From Patescibacteria group bacterium (lineage in GTDB: Bacteria; Patescibacteriota; Patescibacteriia; UBA9934), in NCBI GenBank assembly GCA_018896835.1, contig JAHILS010000004.1:1-20683 (forward strand): a stretch of DNA of 20,683 bases. Direction: 5' to 3'. The notes under the pieces were generated by a model, which searched no databases, had not been told where the DNA came from, and worked only from the letters and a program-made list of their open reading frames with translations. The translations under genes and the position numbers were made by a program. Shown here piece by piece: positions 13,289 to 20,683 of this stretch (its first letter is position 1; each line of letters opens with the position of its first letter).

Positions 13289-14140
13289 TTATTCTGGAAT
13301 TGTTTTGTCAGGCGCGATTTGATCTCTTTGCCATGGGGGCGTGTTTCTAGAAGGAAAAAATGCATCATAAAGTTGTCTTGGTCCAATATTTGGTACGTTT
13401 GGATAATGAGTTTTTACAAAATCAACTATTTTTGTGTAAAAAGGATCTTTGAAAAGTTCATCTAAAGATCGTCCAAGCAGATGATGTTCTATGTATAGTA
13501 ATCGATACGCACATCTTTCAAGATGATGTTGGACAACTGCTCGTTCGCTATCAACTGGTAAAACATAATTGGTGTCATACATGCGCAATAGAAGTTTTTC
13601 GTCTTTTTGTTCAATAGCTAAATTACTAAGATGCGTGATGTCTGGGATTGCGTTTGAAAATTCAGGGTCTTGTTGGTCTGCCGAACTGATCATTGATTTT
13701 GTAATGGTAATAAATTGATCAAGTTGTTTTCTAACTTCTTCTTGTTCGTTAGGAGTTAATTTATCCATGTCTAATTTATAAAGCTCGACATAATCATTAA
13801 GTTTTTCCTGAACTGATAAAATTTCCCCTGATGGATGATCCTCTTTTGATGGCAATACTACAATTTTTTCTTTTGGGATCAAATTTGGCATTGCTTTGTC
13901 ATAAGATCGGCGGAGATGGTCGCGTTCACGTCTAAGATAGTTGGCAACTTCCTGAGTCTCTTCTACCGTTCTTTCTTGCTTGGAATATCTAGGAAATAGA
14001 AAATGTTGCTTTAGGCGTTTTGCAACATATTTTTTTTGTGGCTCTTGTTCTCCTGGCTCGGAGTATTCATATACTGACCAAAAAGATCCTTCCAGTGGTT
14101 CCAAAAATTGACGTTCTGACATTGATTCTGGTGATCTCAT
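13289..14140 (-). CDS. Hypothetical protein, possible atypical kinase-like fold, 283 aa
   Basis: No close family is recognised. The order of features recalls diverged protein-kinase-like folds. FWSVYEYSEPG is followed by KKYVAKRLKQ (candidate beta-3 lysine, about 37-46) and a long charged helix (about 58-82). Then comes ILSVQEKL (about 107-114), like a hinge strand, and IPDITHLSNLAI followed by LLLRMYDTNYV (about 165-193), where Asn and Asp would match the catalytic-loop Asn and the DFG Asp. The catalytic HRD and the glycine loop are not clear, so it may be a pseudokinase or the resemblance may be accidental. There is no membrane segment. The ATG at 14140 lies 8 nt after TATACT and has no SD, suggesting a leaderless transcript. 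Confidence 0.7.
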   Translation of the reverse strand: MRSPESMSERQFLEPLEGSFWSVYEYSEPGEQEPQKKYVAKRLKQHFLFPRYSKQERTVEETQEVANYLRRERDHLRRSYDKAMPNLIPKEKIVVLPSKEDHPSGEILSVQEKLNDYVELYKLDMDKLTPNEQEEVRKQLDQFITITKSMISSADQQDPEFSNAIPDITHLSNLAIEQKDEKLLLRMYDTNYVLPVDSERAVVQHHLERCAYRLLYIEHHLLGRSLDELFKDPFYTKIVDFVKTHYPNVPNIGPRQLYDAFFPSRNTPPWQRDQIAPDKTIPE

Positions 14141-14148
14141 ATAAAAGT

Positions 14149-14178
14149 AGTATAGCTTATATCTGGTTTTAGCCTCAA
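14149..14178 (-). promoter_or_regulatory. Leaderless-type promoter of the 283-aa gene
   Basis: TTGAGG (14178-14173), 18 nt, TATACT (14154-14149) on the minus strand, with 8 nt to the ATG. From the -10 through the start codon it is almost identical to the promoter at 12499-12528. Confidence 0.65.
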
Positions 14179-14239
14179 GCGAATATTTTAGTCTTGTGTA
14201 AGGTAGGCGTCCTTTGCACTGTTCATCTTTGCGATTTCA

Positions 14240-14248
14240 TGCTACAAT
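14240..14248 (+). promoter_or_regulatory. Extended -10 promoter of the gyrA operon
   Basis: TGCTACAAT (TG-N-TACAAT). The -35 is indistinct. It gives a leader of about 30 nt without an SD before the ATG at 14285. It is divergent from the 283-aa gene. Confidence 0.55.
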
Positions 14249-14284
14249 TTTGGAGCAAAAATCATTGTTTTTCATATATTTTCT

Positions 14285-14929
14285 ATGAATATAAGTTGGA
14301 ACGGATTTGGAAGTTTTACTTTTACCGGCAAGCCTTCAGACGGCGAGGTGACTCTTGTTACTGACCCGTATGAGAATAGTACTGGTTTGCGTTTTCCTAG
14401 AACGCAAAAGGCATCGATTGTTGTTGTGTCGCAAGATAGCGAGTATGCAAGCAATGGTTCAGCAATTCTTCAGGAAGGTGAAAAAATGTTTTTTACTGTT
14501 AATCATCCGGGTGAGTATGAGGTGAAGGGAATATCGGTTCACGGCATAGCCTGTGAAAAAAAAGATGGCTCCAAACATACTATTTATAAAATAATTATCG
14601 AGGACGTTAAAATAGGATTTTTAGGATCACTCGATCGCGTGCTAAAAGAAAAAGAAATTGAAGTTCTTGGTGACATTGATGTTTTGATTGTTCCAGTTGG
14701 TGGTCAAAGCGTTATGGACGCCAAGTTGGCTACAGAAGTTGTTTCCCAAATTGAACCTCGTATTGTGATTCCATCATATAGCCATACCGAGGGAGCAAAG
14801 GGTGGGTTTGCTGGGGTTGAACAGTTTTGTAAAGAAATCGGTTTTCCAGCTCAGGACGTTAATAAGGCAAAGATTACAAAATCAAGTCTGCCTGACGAGG
14901 ACATGCAGGTTATTGTTTTGTCACGATAG
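14285..14929 (+). CDS. Metallo-beta-lactamase-fold protein, probably without the metal site
   Basis: The 214-aa chain follows the UlaG-like (Lactamase_B_3) pattern. It has an N-terminal strand pair, LVTDPYE (about 24-30), a strand IVVVSQDSEYAS where the HxHxDH motif should be (about 45-56), HPGEYEVKGISVHGI (about 74-88), IGFLGSLD (about 111-118), DVLIVPVGG (about 132-140) and RIVIPSYSH (about 159-167). The His cluster that would bind two metals is missing, so hydrolase activity is doubtful; the fold may serve binding. There is no SD. It is the first gene of an apparent operon with a small membrane protein and gyrA. Fold assignment is fairly secure; function is unknown. Confidence 0.75.
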   Translation: MNISWNGFGSFTFTGKPSDGEVTLVTDPYENSTGLRFPRTQKASIVVVSQDSEYASNGSAILQEGEKMFFTVNHPGEYEVKGISVHGIACEKKDGSKHTIYKIIIEDVKIGFLGSLDRVLKEKEIEVLGDIDVLIVPVGGQSVMDAKLATEVVSQIEPRIVIPSYSHTEGAKGGFAGVEQFCKEIGFPAQDVNKAKITKSSLPDEDMQVIVLSR

Positions 14930-14934
14930 TAATT

Positions 14935-15342
14935 ATGATTATTAAAGCACGGGATAAGAAAAAAGAACGTACTATTATTATTTCAACTACTGTTGGAATT
15001 TTGCTAATACTATGTGTTTGGGGTTTTCAAATTCATTCCTTGTTCACAGAAACATTAGCAAAAGAAACTCACGAAAGTGGCGATGAGATGTCAGCATTAG
15101 TTGACGAGCTTGCAGTGTTTCAGGAGGATATTGAATCAAAATTACCGTCTATCACTTCTTCGTTCGATGATCTTTTTAATGCCTTTAGATTGCACTACCA
15201 AGCTCAGGTAGATGAGCAAAAGGCATTGCAGGCACAGCAGGATGCTTTTGCAGACAAGGTGGCGCAAGAAACAATAGACAGGTTGGATCTGCAAGCGCCA
15301 CAGGCCGATGACGATTTGGATAATCAAGAAACGATTGAATAA
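14935..15342 (+). CDS. Small single-pass membrane protein before gyrA, 135 aa
   Basis: A basic N-terminus ([12 protein letters not shown]) is followed by one transmembrane helix (about residues 13-34, [19 protein letters not shown]). A long helical, Gln/Glu/Asp-rich domain follows (about 45-120, with [11 protein letters not shown]) and the tail is very acidic. This suggests an inner-membrane anchor with an external coiled-coil segment. It lies 5 nt after the upstream stop and 4 nt before gyrA, so the three genes are tightly linked. No SD and no recognised family. Confidence 0.75.
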   Translation: MIIKARDKKKERTIIISTTVGILLILCVWGFQIHSLFTETLAKETHESGDEMSALVDELAVFQEDIESKLPSITSSFDDLFNAFRLHYQAQVDEQKALQAQQDAFADKVAQETIDRLDLQAPQADDDLDNQETIE

Positions 15343-15346
15343 TTTT

Positions 15347-17908
15347 ATGGCAAAAAAGGAAGAAAAAAATAGAATTGATCAATTTGATCAAGAAACAGAA
15401 GCCGACACTTCAACATTTGCAAAAATGTTGCCTCAGAGCATAACCGAAGAGATGAGACGCTGTTATTTGGACTATGCCATGTCAGTTATTGTGTCCCGAG
15501 CTTTGCCTGACGTTCGCGATGGTCTAAAGCCAGTTCAACGCCGAATTCTTTACGCCATGTGGACAATCGGATTGCGCTCAAACGCAAAGTTTCGTAAGTC
15601 AGCTAACGTAGTTGGAGAAGTGATGGCTAAATATCACCCGCATGGCGATTCTTCAATTTACGAAACAATGGTTCGCATGGCTCAGGATTTTTCATTTTTA
15701 CATCCTCTTGTTCGTGGTCAAGGAAACTTTGGTTCAATGGACGGCGATTCAGCCGCTGCCATGCGTTATACAGAAGCAAAGCTAGAAACTGTTGCCGAAG
15801 AAATGCTTTTAGATATTGAAAAGGAAACAGTAGATTTTATTCCAAACTATGACGGTTCTCACAAAGAGCCAAGTGTATTGCCGGCCAAGCTCCCAAACCT
15901 GCTTATTAACGGGACTTTGGGAATCGCTGTTGGAATGGCAACCAATATTCCACCTCACAACTTGCGAGAAGTCGGTAATGCAGTTTTGGAATTAATTGAT
16001 AACCCTAACGCTACTCTTGATGATTTACTAACGCACATCCAAGGACCAGACTTTCCAACTGGAGCAATCGCTTATGGATCAAAAGACATTCGAGTTGCTT
16101 ATGCAACCGGTCGGGGTGGAGTGGTGGTGCGAGCAAACGCCGAGATTGTTGAAAACAAAAAAGGCGCTCACGCCATTATTGTGACAGAAGTGCCTTACAT
16201 GGTGAACAAAGCGTCACTTTTAGAAAAAATAGCCCAGTTGGTCCGCGAGAAAAAGATTGATGACATTAAGGATTTGCGAGATGAATCCAACAAAGACGGC
16301 GTGCGCGTAGTGATTGAGCTTAAAAAGGATGCTTACCCACGTAAAGTATTAAATCGTCTTTATCAATCAACTCAATTGCAAACAACTTTTCATTTTAACG
16401 TTGTGGCATTGGTTGAGGATGGAAAACAGCCGCGCACTTTGGGTCTTAAGTCATTGCTTGAAGAATATTTAAAACATAGAGAGGTTGTTGTTCGCCGACG
16501 CACGCAATATGATTTGGATCGAGCAAAAGACAGGGCTCATATTTTGGAAGGATTGCGCATTGCTTTAAAAAAGATCGACCAGGTGATTGCTGTTATCAAA
16601 AAATCAAAGGACAAAGATATTGCTCGTGAAAATCTCATGAAGCAGTTTAAGATGACCGAGCGTCAAGCGATTGCAATTCTTGAGATGCGCTTGCAAAGCT
16701 TAGCCAATTTGGAACAGTTAAGAATTGAGCAAGAATATAAAGAAAAGATGGAGCTCATCAAAGAGCTTGAGGCAATACTGGGTTCACGCAAGAAAATTTT
16801 AGGAGTTATCCGTAAGGAAGTGGTGGAACTGATCGCCAAGCATGGTCAAGACAGAAGAACCAAAATTGTTAAAGCCGGGCTTAAGGAGTTTTCCATGGAA
16901 GATGTTATTCCTGATGAACAGACAATTGTGATGCTTACCAAAGATGGCTACATCAAACGCGTTTCACCTGATAATTTCAAACAACAAACACGTGGCGGTA
17001 AGGGTGTGCTTGGACTTTCTACCAAAGAAGAAGACATGGTTGAGTCGATTTTTACAACATCAACCCACAAAGACATCATGTTCTTTACCTCCAGCGGTCG
17101 GGTATTCCGTCTTAAGGTTTATGAAATTCCAGAAGCTTCTAGAACGTCCAAAGGTCAGGCAATCGTCAACTTTTTGCAGTTGGCCCCAGGCGAATCTGTT
17201 ACCGCAACTATGGAGCCGTCAGTATTGGATAATGCAAAATATATTGTAATGGTGACGTCCAAAGGTACTATCAAAAAAACTGACATGGCAGATTTTGAAA
17301 CCGTGCGCCGATCAGGACTTATTGCTATCAAATTAAAAAATGGTGATACCCTTGAATGGGTAAAAACCTCTTCTGGAAAAGATGATATTGTTTTAGCAAC
17401 GTTTAATGGTATGGCGATTCGCTTTGGTGAAAAGCATTTACGTTCCATGGGACGGGTAGCGTCGGGTGTGCGAGGTCTTAAACTCAAGGGCGATGACCGA
17501 GTTATTGGGATGGGAATTATCAATGAAGGTAAGGATTTGGATTTTCAACTCATGGTCATTATGAAGAACGGTTATGGCAAGCGCACGGCACTGCGTGAGT
17601 ATAAACAGCAGGGCAGAGGTGGAATGGGAGTACGCGCTGCCAAGATTACAGCTAAGACTGGAAATATTGTTTCCGCACTAATTGCTCGCAAAAAAGACGA
17701 ACGTGATTTGCTGGTGATATCAGAAGACGGACAAGTTATTCGTATGGCTATTGACTCGATTTCTTCATTAAGCCGTGCCACCCAAGGTGTGCGGGTGATG
17801 CGCTTTAAAAAGCCAGACGACAAAGTTATCAGCGTAACAATTTTAGACGCTGGAGAAGAAGATGAAGAAAAGCCAAAGAAAAAAGCAAAGGAAAAAGCAA
17901 AGAAATAA
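15347..17908 (+). CDS. gyrA: DNA gyrase subunit A
   Basis: GyrA is the breakage-reunion subunit of gyrase, which introduces negative supercoils. The 853-aa product has the winged-helix and tower region with the quinolone-resistance segment [18 protein letters not shown] (Ser102 and Glu106, aligned with E. coli Ser83 and Asp87) and the catalytic Tyr141 in [10 protein letters not shown] long coiled-coil arm spans about 370-500. The C-terminal beta-pinwheel begins near 520, with a GyrA-box-like QTRGGKG around 547-553, which favours gyrase over topoisomerase IV ParC. The tail is Lys/Glu-rich. The ATG at 15347 (MAKKEEK) lies 4 nt after the previous stop; there is no SD. gyrB is not in the window. 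Glu at the Asp87 position is a natural variant seen in ParC-type enzymes. Confidence 0.96.
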   Translation: MAKKEEKNRIDQFDQETEADTSTFAKMLPQSITEEMRRCYLDYAMSVIVSRALPDVRDGLKPVQRRILYAMWTIGLRSNAKFRKSANVVGEVMAKYHPHGDSSIYETMVRMAQDFSFLHPLVRGQGNFGSMDGDSAAAMRYTEAKLETVAEEMLLDIEKETVDFIPNYDGSHKEPSVLPAKLPNLLINGTLGIAVGMATNIPPHNLREVGNAVLELIDNPNATLDDLLTHIQGPDFPTGAIAYGSKDIRVAYATGRGGVVVRANAEIVENKKGAHAIIVTEVPYMVNKASLLEKIAQLVREKKIDDIKDLRDESNKDGVRVVIELKKDAYPRKVLNRLYQSTQLQTTFHFNVVALVEDGKQPRTLGLKSLLEEYLKHREVVVRRRTQYDLDRAKDRAHILEGLRIALKKIDQVIAVIKKSKDKDIARENLMKQFKMTERQAIAILEMRLQSLANLEQLRIEQEYKEKMELIKELEAILGSRKKILGVIRKEVVELIAKHGQDRRTKIVKAGLKEFSMEDVIPDEQTIVMLTKDGYIKRVSPDNFKQQTRGGKGVLGLSTKEEDMVESIFTTSTHKDIMFFTSSGRVFRLKVYEIPEASRTSKGQAIVNFLQLAPGESVTATMEPSVLDNAKYIVMVTSKGTIKKTDMADFETVRRSGLIAIKLKNGDTLEWVKTSSGKDDIVLATFNGMAIRFGEKHLRSMGRVASGVRGLKLKGDDRVIGMGIINEGKDLDFQLMVIMKNGYGKRTALREYKQQGRGGMGVRAAKITAKTGNIVSALIARKKDERDLLVISEDGQVIRMAIDSISSLSRATQGVRVMRFKKPDDKVISVTILDAGEEDEEKPKKKAKEKAKK

Positions 17909-17929
17909 AAAGACAATCTATTTAATTCC

Positions 17930-17957
17930 AAAACCCCTTGCCTGACGCGGGGGTTTT
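17930..17957 (+). terminator. Intrinsic terminator of the gyrA operon
   Basis: AAAACCCC (17930-17937) pairs with GGGGTTTT (17950-17957) and is followed by T, 21 nt after the gyrA stop. The loop of 12 nt is fairly long. Confidence 0.8.
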
Positions 17958-18015
17958 TGATTTGGGGCTGAAGAGGTTGGAGAAGCTGATCTGTCTGATA
18001 GAAATCACGTCATTG

Positions 18016-18059
18016 CAATTAACCCACTTTGGGCCGATCGGCCCAAAGTGGGTTAATTG
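18016..18059. repeat. Perfect 44-bp palindrome, copy 2
   Basis: Self-complementary from 18016 to 18059 around CCGATCGG. It shares the inner 32 bp exactly with 3820-3861. Outside this core, the two differences falling within paired positions are matched on the opposite arm. It lies between the gyrA terminator and the 180-aa orphan. Confidence 0.9.
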
Positions 18060-18114
18060 TGGACGATGTAGTTAATTATGGCTAGTTATCTTTGATATCT
18101 TTGTTTTTCTTTTT

Positions 18115-18213
18115 ATGAAGAAATTATCGTTCAAAGCCGATTTTCATATCAAGGAGATCCTTCCCCTCGACAAGCTCGGGATCTATGACTGGCGTTGGGA
18201 TGGGGAAAAATAG
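18115..18213 (+). CDS. Possible 32-aa peptide, weak support
   Basis: An ATG-to-TAG frame encoding MKKLSFKADFHIKEIL and ending YDWRWDGEK. The composition looks protein-like, but there is no SD and the preceding sequence is a T-run. It could be a short peptide, the remnant of a longer gene or chance. Confidence 0.25.
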   Translation: MKKLSFKADFHIKEILPLDKLGIYDWRWDGEK

Positions 18214-18224
18214 TCTCTCCCATC

Positions 18225-18253
18225 TTGACACCAACCTTAAAAAATACTACTAT
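18225..18253 (+). promoter_or_regulatory. Promoter of the 180-aa GC-rich gene
   Basis: TTGACA (18225-18230), 17 nt, TACTAT (18248-18253). The start would be about 48 nt before the GTG at 18308. Confidence 0.65.
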
Positions 18254-18307
18254 CCCCCAGCGTTTCCGCACGTCGCGGGCTCGTAAAACCCCAGCAACGA
18301 GGTACAC

Positions 18308-18850
18308 GTGTCAGCAGTTTTCAGTGTCAGAATCGAGGTGTCCGCGAGCAAGCGCGCGGTGCAGTCCATCATCTCCATCGTCAGCTCGAAAGTCGTCGAG
18401 GTCATGCGCAACGGCGACGAGCTCGACGAGAACATCCATCTGGGCGTCCTCTTGATCGAGGACGACAGCGACCTGGTGGAGGTCGAGGTCTGCGAGTCCC
18501 GGGGCGAACCGCCCTGCGCCCGGGTGGTGATCACCCAGAACCAGCCCGTTCGCGATCACTGGATCGTGGGCCGCACCGGACTGGCCGAGAACCCGCTCGA
18601 GCTTCGGCTCGCGGGTGAGATCGCCAGGGCTTTGGCCTGGCATCACGGCAAGGTTTGGGGCGCGGGCCAGGTCCGCTTCGCCAACAACTTCCAGCGCTCG
18701 CGCGCCGGCGACCCGGCGCGCAAGGAGGCCACCAGGGTGTGGATGCCGGCGGAAGCGTCCGACCAGGCGCCCAGCGCCGGCGTGCTGGCGATGCCCAAGA
18801 ACCTCCGCGGGCGCACGGTCCTCGCGGACACGAGCCACCTGCGCGTCTAG
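18308..18850 (+). CDS. GC-rich orphan protein, 180 aa
   Basis: No family is recognised. The first half alternates hydrophobic and charged residues as in an alpha/beta domain (FSVRIEVSASKRAVQSII; LGVLLIEDDSDLVEVEV). The second half is Arg/Ala rich with a probable helix (LRLAGEIARALAWHHG). There is no membrane segment, signal peptide or clear catalytic motif. The GTG at 18308 is chosen because GAGG lies 5-6 nt upstream and a consensus -35 promoter precedes it. A strong intrinsic terminator follows, so this is a self-contained unit on the plus strand; the long open frame on the opposite strand is a GC-driven shadow. Row 18661-18720 has 47 G+C of 60, against 25 of 60 in a gyrA row, a sharp contrast that suggests foreign origin. 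Confidence 0.7.
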   Translation: MSAVFSVRIEVSASKRAVQSIISIVSSKVVEVMRNGDELDENIHLGVLLIEDDSDLVEVEVCESRGEPPCARVVITQNQPVRDHWIVGRTGLAENPLELRLAGEIARALAWHHGKVWGAGQVRFANNFQRSRAGDPARKEATRVWMPAEASDQAPSAGVLAMPKNLRGRTVLADTSHLRV

Positions 18851-18877
18851 CGCAGTTTGGCTCAAAACAACCATCGT

Positions 18878-18917
18878 CCCCGCCACAGCCCTCGTGCTGT
18901 GGCGGGGTTCGTGTTTT
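18878..18917 (+). terminator. Strong intrinsic terminator of the 180-aa gene
   Basis: CCCCGCCACAG (18878-18888) pairs perfectly with CTGTGGCGGGG (18897-18907) across 8 nt, followed by TTCGTGTTTT. Confidence 0.9.
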
Positions 18918-18932
18918 GTGAGGAAGTAATTA

Positions 18933-18992
18933 GGGGTCAGGGCTCAAACTTTGACTTTTTTGCCTATAATTCAAAGTTTGAGCCCTGACCCC
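18933..18992. repeat. 22-bp perfect inverted repeat, GGGGTCAGGGCTC family
   Basis: GGGGTCAGGGCTCAAACTTTGA (18933-18954) and its exact complement (18971-18992) flank 16 AT-rich nt. The outer sequence belongs to the same GGGTCAxGxCTC family as the MITE-like element at 12261-12513. This is probably a short element of the REP-associated-transposase type. Confidence 0.7.
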
Positions 18993-19004
18993 AATATTGG
19001 ATAC

Positions 19005-19033
19005 TTGACTAAAACCCACTAATTTTATACACT
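19005..19033 (+). promoter_or_regulatory. rpmF promoter with AAAACCCACT in the spacer
   Basis: TTGACT (19005-19010), 17 nt, TACACT (19028-19033). The spacer starts AAAACCCACT, as in the rpsA promoter. It lies 12 bp after the inverted repeat. Confidence 0.7.
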
Positions 19034-19074
19034 TTCCCCGTTAAATAGATCACATTTCCATTTAAAATAATCCT

Positions 19075-19314
19075 ATGCCAGTACCAGCATTTCGAAATTC
19101 ACGAACCCGAGTCCGTAAGCGTCGATCACATCATGCTTTAAAAAAGACTGATGTTTCAGTATGTCCTAATTGTCAAGCAGTTGTTTTGCCACATATTACT
19201 TGTGCAAAGTGTGGACAATACAAAGGACGTCAGGTTTTGGGCGGAATCAAAGAAGTAGAAAAAACAATCGAAAAGAAAGTCGTCAAGAAAAAGAAAGAAA
19301 CAACAAAAGAATAA
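19075..19314 (+). CDS. rpmF: 50S ribosomal protein L32
   Basis: The 79-aa product opens MPVPAFRNSRTRVRKRRSHH, the usual L32 start (MAVPKRKTSK-type basic region). It carries the zinc ribbon CPNC...CAKC (Cys30, Cys33, Cys43, Cys46) and HITCAKCGQYKGRQV. Most L32 proteins are about 60 residues; this one has an extra Lys-rich tail from about 60 to 79. There is no SD before the ATG. It is monocistronic between its own promoter and terminator. Confidence 0.94.
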   Translation: MPVPAFRNSRTRVRKRRSHHALKKTDVSVCPNCQAVVLPHITCAKCGQYKGRQVLGGIKEVEKTIEKKVVKKKKETTKE

Positions 19315-19321
19315 TCAAAAG

Positions 19322-19343
19322 ACAGGCCTCGCGCCTGTTTTTT
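19322..19343 (+). terminator. Intrinsic terminator of rpmF
   Basis: ACAGGC/GCCTGT (19322-19327, 19333-19338), loop of 5, preceded by AAAAG and followed by TTTTT. Confidence 0.85.
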
Positions 19344-19351
19344 ATATTCTC

Positions 19352-19380
19352 TTGAGCTCAATCCAACAAATCGGTATACT
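19352..19380 (+). promoter_or_regulatory. Leaderless-type promoter of nusB
   Basis: TTGAGC (19352-19357), 17 nt, TATACT (19375-19380), then exactly 8 nt to the ATG at 19389. Confidence 0.7.
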
Positions 19381-19388
19381 GCGTGCAT

Positions 19389-19853
19389 ATGTCAAATCGT
19401 CATCTATCACGCACAATGGTCATGCAATGCTTGTTCGAACTTGATTTTCAAGGCTATGCCAAGCCAGAACGCATTGATGAGGTTGTAAAATATATCAAAC
19501 AAGAATTTGCACCTGACTTTGATGATGATGGTTATGTGGCTAAGCAAACTCATGCTGTTATTGATAAGGTGGATGAGATTGATGCTTTGCTTGTGAAGTT
19601 TGCTCCAGAATGGCCAATTTCGGAGATGACAAATACTGATCGCAATATTTTACGACTTGGTGCATATGAGCTAAAGTTTGACGAGAAGATTCCAGCCAAA
19701 GTTGCCATCAATGAAGCTATAGAGCTTGGCAAAACTTTTGGAGGCGATACATCTGGCAAGTTTGTCAACGGGGTTTTGGGAGCAGTCTATAGAGACATGA
19801 TTGCCAGCGGGCAAGAGAAAAAAGTAGACATTGATAAAAAGAATGAAAAATAA
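19389..19853 (+). CDS. nusB: Transcription antitermination factor NusB
   Basis: NusB, with NusE/S10, binds boxA RNA to keep RNA polymerase elongating through rRNA operons. The 154-aa all-helical product shows the family pattern: an N-terminal R.....QCLFELDFQGY, the central WPISEMTNTDRNILRLGAYEL, and AKVAINEAIELGKTFGGDTSGKFVNGVLGAVYRD near the end. The ATG at 19389 (MSNRHLSRT) is chosen because the domain starts there and the -10 lies 8 nt upstream; a GTG two codons earlier would fall before the likely transcript start. There is no SD. It is followed 2 nt later by rnc, forming an rRNA-maturation operon. Confidence 0.94.
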   Translation: MSNRHLSRTMVMQCLFELDFQGYAKPERIDEVVKYIKQEFAPDFDDDGYVAKQTHAVIDKVDEIDALLVKFAPEWPISEMTNTDRNILRLGAYELKFDEKIPAKVAINEAIELGKTFGGDTSGKFVNGVLGAVYRDMIASGQEKKVDIDKKNEK

Positions 19854-19855
19854 CT

Positions 19856-20554
19856 ATGATTGATGATAAAGAAATAAAAAAGTTTGCTAAAAGTATTGGC
19901 GTTGAATATCTAGAAGAGGGTCATCTTAAACAGGCACTTGTTCACCGATCTTACTTAAATGAGCATGCGGATTTTCCACTAGGACACAATGAAAGACTGG
20001 AATTTTTAGGAGACGCAGTGCTCGAGTTGGTCGTGACTGAATATTTGTTTGAGAACTTTCCCAATCCTGAAGGAGAGCTGACAAACTATCGGGCTGCCAT
20101 GGTAAATGGTCAGAATTTGGCAAAAGTATCCCGTAAGCTTGATGTTGAGAGTCATCTTTTTCTTTCCAAGGGTGAGGCGCAAGATACAAGTGAAAAGTCG
20201 CGTAACTATATTTTGGCAAATGGGATGGAGGCAATCATAGGAGCTGTTTATTTGGATTTTGGTTGGGATCAGGCAAAAAAGTTTATTACAGAAAATATAA
20301 TTTCCACACTTCCTGAAATTCTAGAAAAGAAACTTTATATTGATCCTAAGAGTAGATTCCAAGAAGAGTCACAGTCGCACGCATCGATTACGCCTAGCTA
20401 TAAGGTTTTGGAAGAGTCAGGGCCAGACCACAAAAAGACTTTCCGAGTTGGCGCCTTCTTGGGTAAGGAATTGGTAGCCGAAGGAGTTGGTACATCAAAA
20501 CAAGAAGCCCAAGTCGATGCTGCACAAAATGCTCTGGAAGCAAAGGGGTGGTAA
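19856..20554 (+). CDS. rnc: Ribonuclease III
   Basis: RNase III cleaves double-stranded RNA, including the rRNA precursor. The 232-aa product has the signature HNERLEFLGDAVLEL (Glu49 and Asp53 in the active site), the second acidic cluster ILANGMEAIIGAVYLDFG (Glu125) and a C-terminal dsRNA-binding domain (about 161-231) ending SKQEAQVDAAQNALE. At the position of E. coli Asp114 there is Asn122, whereas Glu117 is kept (Glu125). It starts 2 nt after the nusB stop with no SD, so it is translationally linked. Normal length. Confidence 0.95.
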   Translation: MIDDKEIKKFAKSIGVEYLEEGHLKQALVHRSYLNEHADFPLGHNERLEFLGDAVLELVVTEYLFENFPNPEGELTNYRAAMVNGQNLAKVSRKLDVESHLFLSKGEAQDTSEKSRNYILANGMEAIIGAVYLDFGWDQAKKFITENIISTLPEILEKKLYIDPKSRFQEESQSHASITPSYKVLEESGPDHKKTFRVGAFLGKELVAEGVGTSKQEAQVDAAQNALEAKGW

Positions 20555-20580
20555 TCCATATAAGATTTATAGCGAAATTC

Positions 20581-20609
20581 TTGACCAAATCGTGTAAAGT
20601 GAGTATTAT
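20581..20609 (+). promoter_or_regulatory. Promoter of the tRNA-Arg gene
   Basis: TTGACC (20581-20586), 17 nt, TATTAT (20604-20609). The start would be near the tRNA 5' end. Confidence 0.7.
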
Positions 20610-20618
20610 TTTTGCGAT

Positions 20619-20683
20619 GCGGCGTTAGCTTAGCTGGATAGAGCGTCTGGCTTCGGACCAGAAGGTCGGGGGTTCGAATCCCT
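20619..20683 (+). tRNA. tRNA-Arg (anticodon TCG), 3' truncated by window end
   Basis: Acceptor strand GCGGCGT, D-arm GCTTAGCTGGATAGAGC, anticodon stem TCTGG/CCAGA with loop CTTCGGA (anticodon TCG at 20653-20655), and a T-arm with GGTTCGAATCC. The 3' acceptor strand lies beyond the window. It reads CGN arginine codons. Confidence 0.93.

Noticed and set aside
18311..18886. A 191-codon minus-strand frame opposite the 180-aa gene
   Set aside because: It runs through the terminator stem and has an Ala/Arg/Gly/His-rich shadow composition. The plus strand has a TTGACA promoter, an SD and an intrinsic terminator.

Overview
The window looks like chromosome from a Candidate Phyla Radiation (Patescibacteria) bacterium. 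This is an inference from the compact, moderately AT-rich housekeeping genes, the near absence of Shine-Dalgarno (SD) sequences in front of them, the conserved lineage-type hypotheticals (a degenerate metallo-beta-lactamase-fold protein and a small membrane protein leading into gyrA), and the mix of typical core genes. Genus or phylum cannot be fixed from sequence alone.

Layout. At the left edge is the 5' end of recQ (minus strand). Next comes a GC-rich block with two minus-strand orphan genes (453-1882). A divergent promoter separates these from a plus-strand run tsaD-tsaE-Smr protein (1995-3805). A hairpin-dense gap (3806-4042) leads to a second GC-rich block with two tiny membrane proteins (4026-4695, minus). 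Then follow minus-strand core genes: pilB with an upstream polytopic membrane protein, ftsH and rpsA (4849-11061). A plus-strand HAD phosphatase-like gene (11244-12167) is the third anomalous block. It is followed by a MITE-like inverted-repeat element with an ATT microsatellite and two convergent hypotheticals (12537-14140). The plus-strand gyrA operon (14285-17908) is followed by a fourth GC-rich block (18308-18850), then rpmF, nusB, rnc and the start of a tRNA-Arg(TCG) at the right edge.

Functional picture. tsaD/tsaE serve tRNA t6A modification. pilB powers type IV pilus assembly. ftsH is membrane protein quality control. rpsA, rpmF, nusB, rnc and the tRNA serve translation and rRNA maturation. 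gyrA is a DNA gyrase subunit.

Most striking features: (1) six orphan genes in four compositionally foreign blocks, each with an SD or SD-like site and its block with promoter-like and hairpin elements, next to dispersed repeats, unlike the mostly SD-less core genes; (2) two near-identical perfect palindromes of 42 and 44 bp whose differences are compensatory; (3) a leaderless promoter geometry with exactly 8 nt between the -10 hexamer and the ATG in four genes; (4) an AAAACCCACT element in the promoter spacers of both ribosomal protein genes that resembles half of the palindromes. No CRISPR array or autonomous transposase is visible.
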